DNA of 31,673 nucleotides from an uncultured Blautia sp. (GTDB lineage: Bacteria > Bacillota > Clostridia > Lachnospirales > Lachnospiraceae). Under the pieces are notes generated by a model. The model did not search any database. It saw nothing but the letters and a program-made list of their open reading frames with translations, and was not told the DNA's origin. The stretch is from positions 1-31,673 of the forward strand of contig CAKRPO010000028.1 in the NCBI GenBank assembly GCA_934378195.1, written 5' to 3'. Positions 1-6,542 of this stretch are shown here, one piece after another (the stretch's first letter is position 1; every line of letters begins with the position of its first letter). The position numbers were made by a program, and so were the translations under genes.

Positions 1-1122
1 TTCTGGACATGGGACAAAACAGACGAAGAACTCGAAGCAGTATTCACAGTAGCTGATGCTCTCCGTTTCATGAGAGAAAACAACATCTCTACAAAAGTAT
101 TCGAAAGTGGTCTTGGAATCTCCATCTTCCGTGACAACTCCACACGTACACGTTTCTCTTTCGCTTCCGCTTGTAACCTTCTTGGTCTGGAAGTACAGGA
201 TCTCGACGAAAAGAAATCTCAGATCGCACACGGCGAAACTGTTCGCGAAACAGCAAACATGGTTTCCTTTATGGCTGATGTAATCGGTATCCGCGATGAC
301 ATGTACATCGGAAAAGGTCATGAATACCAGAAAGAATTCATGGACGCTGTTACAGAAGGAAACAAAGATGGAATTCTTGAGCAGAGACCTACTCTTGTAA
401 ACCTTCAGTGTGATGTTGACCATCCTACACAGTGTATGGCAGATATGCTTCACATCATCCATGAATTCGGCGGTGTTGAAAACCTTAAAGGCAAAAAACT
501 CGCTATGACATGGGCTTACTCTCCTTCTTATGGTAAACCACTCTCCGTTCCGCAGGGTGTGATCGGACTGATGACTCGTTTCGGTATGGACGTAGTTCTC
601 GCTCATCCGGAAGGATATGATGTAATGCCGGAAGTTGAAGAAATCGCTAAAAAGAACGCTGAAGCTACCGGTGGTTCCTTCACAAAGACAAACAGCATGG
701 AAGAAGCATTCAAAGATGCTGATATTGTATATCCAAAGAGCTGGGCTCCATTCGCAGCTATGGAAAAACGTACAAACCTGTACGGAGAAGGCGACTTCGA
801 CGGAATCGACAAACTGGAAAAAGAACTTCTTGCACAGAATGCACAGCACAAAGACTGGGCTTGCACAGAAGAACTTATGAAAACAACAAAAGACGGAAAA
901 GCTCTGTATCTGCACTGCCTGCCAGCTGATATCACTGGTGTAAGCTGTGAAACAGGTGAAGTTGACGGATCTGTATTCGATCGTTACAGAATCCCGCTTT
1001 ACAAAGAAGCAAGCTTCAAGCCATATATCATTGCAGCTATGATCATGCTCGCTAAATTTGAGAATCCACAGGACATCCTGAAGAAACTTGAAGTAAAAGC
1101 AGCACCAAGAATCATGAAATAA
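1..1122 (+). CDS. ygeW: Knotted carbamoyltransferase YgeW (5' end missing)
   Basis: The reading frame is open from base 1, so the start codon lies upstream; by comparison with E. coli YgeW (about 396 residues) only some 20 residues are missing. The carbamoyl-phosphate motif STRTR is encoded near bases 139-153, and the HCLPAD motif of the ornithine/aspartate carbamoyltransferase family at 913-930. Long blocks match YgeW as I remember it, including the IAHGETVRETANM, WAYSPSYGKPLSVPQG and AQNAQHKDW segments, so this is not an ordinary OTCase. The family is thought to release or form carbamoyl phosphate from a ureido compound in purine or allantoin-type catabolism; the true substrate is not settled by sequence. 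The carbamate kinase gene follows 26 bases downstream, which fits carbamoyl phosphate being used for ATP synthesis. Confidence 0.93.
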   Translation, partial: FWTWDKTDEELEAVFTVADALRFMRENNISTKVFESGLGISIFRDNSTRTRFSFASACNLLGLEVQDLDEKKSQIAHGETVRETANMVSFMADVIGIRDDMYIGKGHEYQKEFMDAVTEGNKDGILEQRPTLVNLQCDVDHPTQCMADMLHIIHEFGGVENLKGKKLAMTWAYSPSYGKPLSVPQGVIGLMTRFGMDVVLAHPEGYDVMPEVEEIAKKNAEATGGSFTKTNSMEEAFKDADIVYPKSWAPFAAMEKRTNLYGEGDFDGIDKLEKELLAQNAQHKDWACTEELMKTTKDGKALYLHCLPADITGVSCETGEVDGSVFDRYRIPLYKEASFKPYIIAAMIMLAKFENPQDILKKLEVKAAPRIMK

Positions 1123-1148
1123 ACTATTGTTCAGGGTAGGTTTTTACA

Positions 1149-2093
1149 ATGTATAAAAGAAAAAGAATCGTCATTGCTCTGGGCGGAAACGCCCTTGGCA
1201 ATACTCTTCCAGAACAGATGCAGGCTGTAAAAACTACAGCCAAAGCACTGTGTGATCTGATCGAAGAAGGTCATCAGGTAGTCGTTGTACATGGCAATGG
1301 ACCGCAGGTAGGCATGATCAATAATGCTATGGCTGCACTTTCCAGAGAAGATGAGAATCAGCCAAATACACCGCTCTCCGTCTGCGTTGCCATGAGTCAG
1401 GCCTATATCGGATATGACCTGCAGAATGCTCTTCGTGAAGAACTCCGGAAGCGCGGATTTATGCGCACACCGGTTGTTACAGTCGTCACTCAGGTACGCG
1501 TAGACGAAAATGATCCTGCATTCCAGAATCCAAGCAAACCAATTGGACACTTTATGACCAAAGAGCAGGCAGAACATGCAGAAAAAGCATATGGATATGT
1601 CATGAAAGAAGACGCCGGACGCGGATATCGCCGCGTAGTTGCTTCCCCGAAACCAGTTGAGATCGTTGAACAGGATGCAATCAACAGTCTTGTTGACGCA
1701 AACAAGATCGTTATTTGCTGTGGTGGTGGCGGCATTCCGGTTACACTTCAGGAAGACCATCTCAAAGGTGCATCTGCCGTTATCGATAAAGATTTTGCAA
1801 GCTGTCTGCTTGCAAAAGAACTGGATGCTGACATGCTGATCATTCTCACCGCTGTCGAAAAAGTTGCCGTAAACTTCGGCAAAGAAAACGAAAAATGGCT
1901 TGACGAGATGTCTGTTGAAGAAGCCCAGAAATATGTGGAAGAAGGTCAATTTGCACCTGGTTCCATGCTTCCAAAGGTACAGGCCGCCATGGATTTTGCA
2001 TCTTCTAAAGAAGGGCGCACTGCCATGATCACTCTTCTTGAAAAAGCCAAAGACGGTATTCAGGGCAAGACAGGCACAAAGATTCACATTTAA
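1149..2093 (+). CDS. arcC: Carbamate kinase (ArcC/YqeA type)
   Basis: This 314-residue protein has the usual length of carbamate kinase and the amino-acid kinase fold motifs. These are an N-terminal ALGGNALG loop (about residues 11-18), VVHGNGPQVG in the carbamoyl-phosphate site, a glycine-rich CCGGGGIPV segment in the middle, and a C-terminal FAPGSMLPKVQAA segment. It converts carbamoyl phosphate plus ADP to ATP and carbamate, which decays to CO2 and ammonia, in the cytoplasm. A GGGTAGG ribosome site precedes the ATG. It lies 26 bases after ygeW on the same strand and is almost certainly co-transcribed, equivalent to yqeA in the E. coli ygeW region. A hairpin at 2116-2160 follows it. The substrate-level phosphorylation role is known for the family; the purine link is inferred from neighbours. 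Confidence 0.95.
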   Translation: MYKRKRIVIALGGNALGNTLPEQMQAVKTTAKALCDLIEEGHQVVVVHGNGPQVGMINNAMAALSREDENQPNTPLSVCVAMSQAYIGYDLQNALREELRKRGFMRTPVVTVVTQVRVDENDPAFQNPSKPIGHFMTKEQAEHAEKAYGYVMKEDAGRGYRRVVASPKPVEIVEQDAINSLVDANKIVICCGGGGIPVTLQEDHLKGASAVIDKDFASCLLAKELDADMLIILTAVEKVAVNFGKENEKWLDEMSVEEAQKYVEEGQFAPGSMLPKVQAAMDFASSKEGRTAMITLLEKAKDGIQGKTGTKIHI

Positions 2094-2115
2094 AATATCA
2101 ATGCCATGATAAAAT

Positions 2116-2160
2116 AAAGGAGTATGTCTTCTGGTCTTTAGAACCAAAGCATACTCCTTT
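2116..2160 (+). terminator. Hairpin after the ygeW-arcC operon
   Basis: An 11-bp perfect inverted repeat (AAAGGAGTATG, 2116-2126, with its complement at 2150-2160) surrounds a 23-base loop that can itself form short stems. There is no clean U-run after the stem on the + strand; on the - strand the stem is followed by TTATTTT. It probably ends or attenuates the ygeW-arcC transcript, but it is not a textbook terminator. Confidence 0.55.
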
Positions 2161-2194
2161 AAATCTCCATTGTACAACACAAAGAGGGCTTCCC

Positions 2195-2213
2195 AATCCA
2201 ACAAAAAACCACA
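2195..2213 (+). repeat. 19-base direct repeat, copy 1
   Basis: AATCCAACAAAAAACCACA occurs here and again, identical, at 2968-2986. The two copies bracket the microcompartment gene pair with its promoter. Copy 2 overlaps the left arm of the terminator at 2976-3009; copy 1 has no matching right arm and so is not a hairpin. Confidence 0.8.
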
Positions 2214-2244
2214 AATAAAAGCCACAAAAAATCATAATTTATTC

Positions 2245-2273
2245 TTGTATTTCGACACCAAAAAAGGTATAAT
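2245..2273 (+). promoter_or_regulatory. Sigma-A type promoter of the BMC shell gene pair
   Basis: A perfect TATAAT (2268-2273) lies 17 bases downstream of a weak -35 box TTGTAT (2245-2250). It is about 57 bases upstream of the first shell gene and downstream of the arcC hairpin, so the shell genes probably form their own transcription unit. Confidence 0.65.
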
Positions 2274-2329
2274 GATATTAGTATAAAATGTATAAAATCA
2301 TATTCTATATAATGATTGATGGAGGTATT

Positions 2330-2629
2330 ATGGCAGAGAATTATAATGGCATGGCAGTTGGTATTTTTGAACTTGACAGTCTTGCTGCCTGCTTCGTAGC
2401 ACTTGATGCTGCTTCCAAGGCAGCCAATGTAAAAATCCAGAATATCGAACGTAACCGTCTTGGTGCCGGTGCATGCGTAAAAATGCGAGGTTCCGTATCT
2501 GATGTAACCGCTGCAATGGATGCAGCCCTTAAAGTAGCTGAGCCGCTGACAAAGATCTTTTCACACACGATCATTGCTTCTCCTGCTCATGACACAGAAC
2601 CGGCAATGTATATGACAGCAGGCAAATAA
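2330..2629 (+). CDS. Bacterial microcompartment shell protein, single BMC domain (BMC-H), first copy
   Basis: A 99-residue protein covering one BMC domain from GMAVGIFEL (residues 7-15) to about residue 90, the size of PduA/EutM-type hexamer subunits. The conserved edge lysine is present in the ASKAANV segment (Lys30), and the pore loop reads RLGAG (residues 43-47). The arginine of the PRPH segment that helps join hexamers in PduA is a serine here (ASPAH). The open frame extends upstream to 2288, but the GGAGG at 2321-2325 sets the start at the ATG at 2330. Such proteins form the flat facets of a protein organelle that holds enzymes handling toxic or volatile intermediates. No pentamer or trimer shell protein is in the window. 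A second BMC gene follows after 36 bases. Confidence 0.9.
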   Translation: MAENYNGMAVGIFELDSLAACFVALDAASKAANVKIQNIERNRLGAGACVKMRGSVSDVTAAMDAALKVAEPLTKIFSHTIIASPAHDTEPAMYMTAGK

Positions 2630-2665
2630 TATGCCTGAATATTTGTTTAAAGTGAGGATCATATT

Positions 2666-2956
2666 ATGAAATACGGAGCATTCGGATTAGTTGAAGTATT
2701 GGGAAGCTGTAATGCGGTCATGGTCATTGACCAGATGCTCAAGACAGCTGATGTATCTTTTCGTACCTGGAATGGTAAATGTGGCGGACATGAAGTCATC
2801 TTTATGAGCGGTGATGTATCGGCAATTACTGCAGCTGTTGAATCAGTAAAACAGAATCCACCATGTGAGATTATTCTTGCAGCGGTAATCTCCAATCCTT
2901 CTGAAGAGACCGTTCGTCTTGTTGAAGAAGATGCCGCAACACATCATTTTGCATAA
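2666..2956 (+). CDS. Bacterial microcompartment shell protein, single BMC domain with a cysteine at the pore
   Basis: A 96-residue single BMC-domain protein, from YGAFGLVEV (residues 3-11) through MSGDVSAITAAV to the C-terminus. The edge lysine is Lys26 (MLKTADV). The pore loop reads NGKCGGHE with Cys39, at the place where PduA has its KIGSG loop and PduT has the cysteine that binds an iron-sulfur cluster. This suggests, without proving, a metal- or electron-conducting pore. It is quite different from the first BMC protein, so the pair is not a recent tandem duplication and probably makes mixed facets. A GTGAGG ribosome site precedes the ATG. A strong terminator follows 19 bases after the stop codon. 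Confidence 0.88.
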   Translation: MKYGAFGLVEVLGSCNAVMVIDQMLKTADVSFRTWNGKCGGHEVIFMSGDVSAITAAVESVKQNPPCEIILAAVISNPSEETVRLVEEDAATHHFA

Positions 2957-2967
2957 GCGAATAATCA

Positions 2968-2986
2968 AATCCAACAAAAAACCACA
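2968..2986 (+). repeat. 19-base direct repeat, copy 2
   Basis: Identical to 2195-2213. It overlaps the left arm of the terminator downstream of the second shell gene. Confidence 0.8.
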
Positions 2987-3009
2987 TCGAATCATCGATG
3001 TGGTTTTTT
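2976..3009. terminator. Bidirectional Rho-independent terminator between shell genes and the MDR gene
   Basis: A perfect 15-bp stem (AAAAAACCACATCGA, 2976-2990) with loop ATCA and its full complement at 2995-3009. It has a T-run on the + strand and, because the left arm starts with six A, also on the - strand. It can stop the shell-gene transcript from the left and the dehydrogenase operon from the right. Confidence 0.92.
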
Positions 3010-3040
3010 ATGGTTATATTAAAATTTCATAGGAACTGCT

Positions 3041-4198
3041 TTATCGATTAAACACGGCAATTCCAAGTCCTTCTTCACGAACGACCGTCCACATTGCCTC
3101 ATTGATTTCCTCCAGTTTGTATCTGTGAGTGATCAGCTTGTATAACGGTAATTTCAATTCAGCGGCTTTTGCAAGGAAATTCATGCAGTTTTCATAATCT
3201 CTTGCCGCATAAAATCTTCCACCCACCGGCATGCTGTCTTCAAAATATCTTGCTGTAGGAGTTCTTCTCCAACCGCATAAGAATCCCATTTCACAGATGC
3301 TTCCACTGTTTTTCATAAATCTTCTTGCCACATTGCGACCCATTACAGAATCTGTACAGATAAATACAGCATCTGCCATATCACCTGCTGCTGCACGAAT
3401 CTTATCCTGTACACCAGAAACACCATTCTTTCCATGAGAACCAACAAATTCCCATGCACCGAATTCCATCGCACGATTCTTTTCGCTTTCCTGATCGATC
3501 ACAATGATCTTGTCAATGCCAAGTGTTTTTAATGCCGCCATAGTCAGCAGACCTTCCATACCACAGCCAAGCACAACTGCGGTCTTCGTAGCATCCAGTT
3601 TGCACATTTTGACCATACGTTCTACTTCTGTGTAGATAGAAATACTTCTTGTTATCAGCAATCTGGATTCCAGATCCAGATCATTTACCTGATAAACCTG
3701 CTGTCCTGCCGGTAATACAATATAATTTGCAAACCAGCCATTTGGTGCTGTTGTATTTGCTTTTCTTCCGCCATATGTAGCTATGCCGCCAAATCCAGCT
3801 TTCTTTGCGGCGATCACTTTATCTCCGACTTTGAGGACCTTTCCCCTGGCGTCCTGAAGATTCTCACTTCCTACTTTTACAATAATACCGGTTCCTTCCT
3901 GCCCCTGTGCAGAAGAGCCAGCAGCTCTTCTTTCTTTCAGAAATTCGGTAACATCTGACGGAGAAATCATGCACCCCTCCACAGATACCAGAATTTCCTT
4001 TGGTCCCACTTCCGGAAGAACATAATTTTTGATCACATAATCTTCCTGCGAATCAAGAACCGCTGTTTTGCCAACTTCACTTCCAGTCAATGTCGGTGTC
4101 TCCTCCAGAACGAAGGTCGTCTTGGGCTGCACCGGTCTGGAAGGAGCATCTATCTCAGACAGAACCTGCTTTACAATTTCGTCAATCTTTATATCCAT
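3041..4198 (-). CDS. MDR-family dehydrogenase with an N-terminal BMC encapsulation-peptide-like helix
   Basis: This 385-residue medium-chain dehydrogenase/reductase has a GroES-like half (about 45-190) and a Rossmann half. The latter holds GCGMEG (211-216) and Asp235 at the end of the second strand, which fits NAD(H). Its N-terminus is about 40 residues longer than usual. Residues 3-17 form an amphipathic helix (I5, I8, V9, V12, L13, I16 on one face) followed by a proline-rich linker, the pattern of peptides that target enzymes into microcompartments. The catalytic zinc residues are altered: Ser79 replaces the usual Cys, Gln100 replaces the His of GHE, and the four-Cys structural zinc loop is absent. 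It is therefore probably zinc-independent. It overlaps the YhcH gene by 10 bases and ends the rhamnonate operon, converging on the shell genes. Reduction or oxidation of a pathway aldehyde is an inference. Confidence 0.85.
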   Translation of the reverse strand: MDIKIDEIVKQVLSEIDAPSRPVQPKTTFVLEETPTLTGSEVGKTAVLDSQEDYVIKNYVLPEVGPKEILVSVEGCMISPSDVTEFLKERRAAGSSAQGQEGTGIIVKVGSENLQDARGKVLKVGDKVIAAKKAGFGGIATYGGRKANTTAPNGWFANYIVLPAGQQVYQVNDLDLESRLLITRSISIYTEVERMVKMCKLDATKTAVVLGCGMEGLLTMAALKTLGIDKIIVIDQESEKNRAMEFGAWEFVGSHGKNGVSGVQDKIRAAAGDMADAVFICTDSVMGRNVARRFMKNSGSICEMGFLCGWRRTPTARYFEDSMPVGGRFYAARDYENCMNFLAKAAELKLPLYKLITHRYKLEEINEAMWTVVREEGLGIAVFNR

Positions 4199-4704
4199 CT
4201 TCTATCTCCTTTGCCATAGACTGCTGCCTTTTCCATCTTTGGAACTCCATGGAGCAAACTGTCTATTTTTATCTTCACAACCACCTTGCGATAAGATGTC
4301 TGTTCCTTTTCATGGCAGCATGGTTTGTGTCCGTCATCCGGATAAACCAGATAAAACATTCCCGGCTTCATCTGAATCCTGCTTCCATGTCCGGAAAGCC
4401 ATTCAATGTCTGCTTCCGGATCATAAGGCGTCTTTACAGTCAAATCTGTCCGGTCCGCATATTCCCACATCTCAGAGCCTTCCAGAAGGATCTGCACATC
4501 CAGATAATTGCGGTGTACTTCAAAGTCTGCTTCTTCAAAACTTCTCGTATTTCCCTCCTGAACGAAAGCAAAGCCTTTGCCAACCGGATATCTGCCCGGA
4601 GGAAGCTGTTCTTTACGGACACGCTCTACGAAACGGACAGCATCCCATAATTCCGGAACACTTCTCTGATAACATCGGAAGCGCTCCAACTGATCCATTA
4701 TCAT
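4189..4704 (-). CDS. YhcH/YjgK/YiaL family protein (sugar-acid associated cupin-like protein)
   Basis: A 171-residue protein with the family hallmarks: EGNTRSFEEADFEVHRNYLDV (residues 51-71), a LLEGSEMWEY strand, FYLVYPDDGHKP with the conserved His, and a late KVVVKIK strand. Members are beta-sandwich, metal-binding proteins found with sialic acid and sugar-acid genes; one, NanQ, is a sialic acid anomerase. A similar anomerase or lactone-handling job is plausible here but not shown. The start is supported by AGGAG nine bases before the ATG at 4704. It lies 19 bases after the aldolase gene and overlaps the dehydrogenase start, so it is translated from the same message. Confidence 0.87.
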   Translation of the reverse strand: MIMDQLERFRCYQRSVPELWDAVRFVERVRKEQLPPGRYPVGKGFAFVQEGNTRSFEEADFEVHRNYLDVQILLEGSEMWEYADRTDLTVKTPYDPEADIEWLSGHGSRIQMKPGMFYLVYPDDGHKPCCHEKEQTSYRKVVVKIKIDSLLHGVPKMEKAAVYGKGDRRWI

Positions 4705-4723
4705 GTGTGCTTACTCCTGTCTC

Positions 4724-5620
4724 TTATAAAAGCTGAAGATCTCTCATCTTATTGTATACATTTGCCTTTGCAGTCGCATCAAGAGAAAGTGCCGGAAGTC
4801 TTTCCTGTCCGTCATGATGCAGTACACGATAGTACATAGCCTGTTTGCATGCCAGGAACAGTGGTGTGCTGTATGCATAGATATCCATAGCTTCTACCAT
4901 CTTGTTGAACCATTTTGCAGCCTCATTGAAATCACCGCGCTTTGCACTCTGGTAAGTATTTACGGTATATTCCGGTGCAAAGTTGGCAGTTGCATTGATA
5001 AATCCATCTACGCCACATACCAGAAGCCCCATTGCCTGATTCTCATAAGCAGAAAATACAGAGAAGTCCGGATTGATTTCTTTTACTTTCTGCATACTGA
5101 GTACATGATTGAAATCTGCAATCGTATCTTTGATTCCGACTACATTTGGATTCGCCTTTACGATTCTGGCCACAACATCTGCGTTGAAACAATATCCGGT
5201 AAGATCCGGGAAGTTGTAGATAATGATCGGAAGAGACGTATGGGAAGCTACATATCCGAAGTATGCCTCTACCATGTCTGTGCTGTATACGCTGAAATAT
5301 GGATTAATCAGAAGAACTCCATCTGCTCCGGCCTGCTCTACAAATTTCAGCAGATCCATTGTATTTTCCAGACAGGTATCTCCAACGCCAACGATCACGT
5401 TGACACGTCCGTTTACGTATTTGATCATTTCATTAATAAAATTTTTCTTTTCTTCAACAGTCATAATACTGAACTCACCTGAGGTTCCCAGGTATGCAAG
5501 GCCATCAACGCCCTTTGAGATCAGGAAATCTGCCTGACGTTTGCTGGCTTCAATATCAACCTTGTGATGTTCATCAAAAATAGTGATCACAGGTGGATTC
5601 ACTCCGCACAATCTTTTCAT
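4724..5620 (-). CDS. DapA/NanA-family class I aldolase, similar to 2-keto-3-deoxygluconate aldolase YagE
   Basis: A 298-residue TIM-barrel aldolase of the dihydrodipicolinate synthase family. It has GTSGEF (45-50), Tyr135 in YNFP and the Schiff-base Lys164 in GIKDT. Segments such as INPYF, IIYNFPDLTG and GIKDTIADF resemble E. coli YagE, a 2-keto-3-deoxy-sugar-acid aldolase, more than DapA or NanA. Given the L-rhamnonate dehydratase in the locus, the likely reaction is cleavage of 2-keto-3-deoxy-L-rhamnonate to pyruvate and L-lactaldehyde; that substrate is inferred. E. coli uses the unrelated class II enzyme RhmA for this step. A strong AGGAGG precedes the ATG, which overlaps the stop codon of the IclR regulator gene (ATGA), so the two are translationally coupled. 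Confidence 0.88.
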   Translation of the reverse strand: MKRLCGVNPPVITIFDEHHKVDIEASKRQADFLISKGVDGLAYLGTSGEFSIMTVEEKKNFINEMIKYVNGRVNVIVGVGDTCLENTMDLLKFVEQAGADGVLLINPYFSVYSTDMVEAYFGYVASHTSLPIIIYNFPDLTGYCFNADVVARIVKANPNVVGIKDTIADFNHVLSMQKVKEINPDFSVFSAYENQAMGLLVCGVDGFINATANFAPEYTVNTYQSAKRGDFNEAAKWFNKMVEAMDIYAYSTPLFLACKQAMYYRVLHHDGQERLPALSLDATAKANVYNKMRDLQLL

Positions 5621-6378
5621 TTTAATTCCTCCTTATAATATCCCAGATCTCTAGAGAGATGCCGGGCTGTTTTTAACATTTCGGTTATCAGAAGTTCCTT
5701 TTTTTCTACCATACGCTGTTTCAGACCGGACACGCTGATCGCAGCCTTCATATGACCGGTATTGTCATAGATTGGGACCGCCATACACCAGAGCCCCTGC
5801 TCAATCTCCTGATTATCTACCGCATATCCCTGACTTCGAAACTGTGCGATTTCTTTCTTTAGTTCCTGCTTATCTGTAATCGTATGCTCTGTAAATGGTT
5901 TCAGCTCGATACGATCAATGATTGCCGAACTTTCCTCTTCCGGAAGGAAGGTAAGAAAAGCTTTGCCAAGTCCTGTGCAATAGACCGGTTTTCGTGATCC
6001 GATACTGGCACTTGTCGTAATGGTACGTTCGCAGTTTTCTTTCGCAATATAAACGATTTCGTCGCCGGAAAGCACTCCAATAAAACAGGTCTCTTCTACT
6101 GTCTGCATCAATTTCAGAAGATATGGAGTTCCAATCTTATTGAGGTCAATCCTGGACGCAGCAAGTGCGCCAAGGCTCATCAGTCTGCCGCCGAGATAAT
6201 ATTTCTTCTGCTCGTCAACTATAAGATATCCATTCTCTTCCATTGTCTGCAAAAGTGCAAGAGTACTGCTTGGAGCAAACCCCAGAAGACTGCTCACATC
6301 TTTATTTGTCAGACCCTCCGGGCTTTGTTCCAATAATTCAAAAATTCGAAAGACTCTCTCCGCTGATTTAACTGCCAT
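5617..6378 (-). CDS. IclR-family transcriptional regulator
   Basis: A 253-residue protein with an N-terminal winged helix-turn-helix (about residues 5-65: ERVFRIFELLEQ, then a recognition region around GFAPSSTLALLQTMEENGY) and the C-terminal IclR effector domain. That domain includes a GLGKAFLTFLPEEE segment and the IEQGLWCMAVPIYD strand. It is the first gene of an operon with the aldolase, YhcH and dehydrogenase genes and overlaps the aldolase start by four bases. A well-formed promoter lies at 6447-6476. IclR proteins commonly sense small organic or sugar acids, so it is likely the local regulator of the rhamnonate genes; the 20-base palindrome before rhmD (9230-9249) is a candidate site. 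Confidence 0.92.
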   Translation of the reverse strand: MAVKSAERVFRIFELLEQSPEGLTNKDVSSLLGFAPSSTLALLQTMEENGYLIVDEQKKYYLGGRLMSLGALAASRIDLNKIGTPYLLKLMQTVEETCFIGVLSGDEIVYIAKENCERTITTSASIGSRKPVYCTGLGKAFLTFLPEEESSAIIDRIELKPFTEHTITDKQELKKEIAQFRSQGYAVDNQEIEQGLWCMAVPIYDNTGHMKAAISVSGLKQRMVEKKELLITEMLKTARHLSRDLGYYKEELK

Positions 6379-6446
6379 ATATCTACCTGCTTTTTCTATT
6401 TTTATATGTAACTATCCCTCTCCGCCCAGAATAACTACATGCATTT

Positions 6447-6476
6447 ATTATACTACAAAAGAAATCCTACTGTAAA
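6447..6476 (-). promoter_or_regulatory. Promoter of the iclR-aldolase-yhcH-MDR operon
   Basis: On the - strand TTTACA (6471-6476) and TATAAT (6447-6452) are separated by 18 bases, about 70 bases before the iclR start. It lies just after the terminator of the gntP gene, so this operon is separately transcribed. Confidence 0.8.
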
Positions 6477-6480
6477 CTTT

Positions 6481-6525
6481 TCTTTTATAAAACGGGAGCC
6501 CACGACGATTGTCTGAGGGCTCCCG
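6481..6525 (-). terminator. Terminator of the rhmD-gntP transcript
   Basis: A 9-bp G+C-rich stem (CGGGAGCCC, 6493-6501, paired with 6517-6525) is followed on the - strand by TTTTATAAAAGA. It begins 17 bases after the gntP stop codon. Confidence 0.85.
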
Positions 6526-6542
6526 CTTGGTTTACATCTTAA

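Noticed and set aside
2330..2956. Shell genes as a simple tail of the ygeW-arcC operon
   Set aside because: A hairpin and a separate TATAAT promoter lie between arcC and the shell genes, so independent transcription is more likely, although read-through cannot be excluded.
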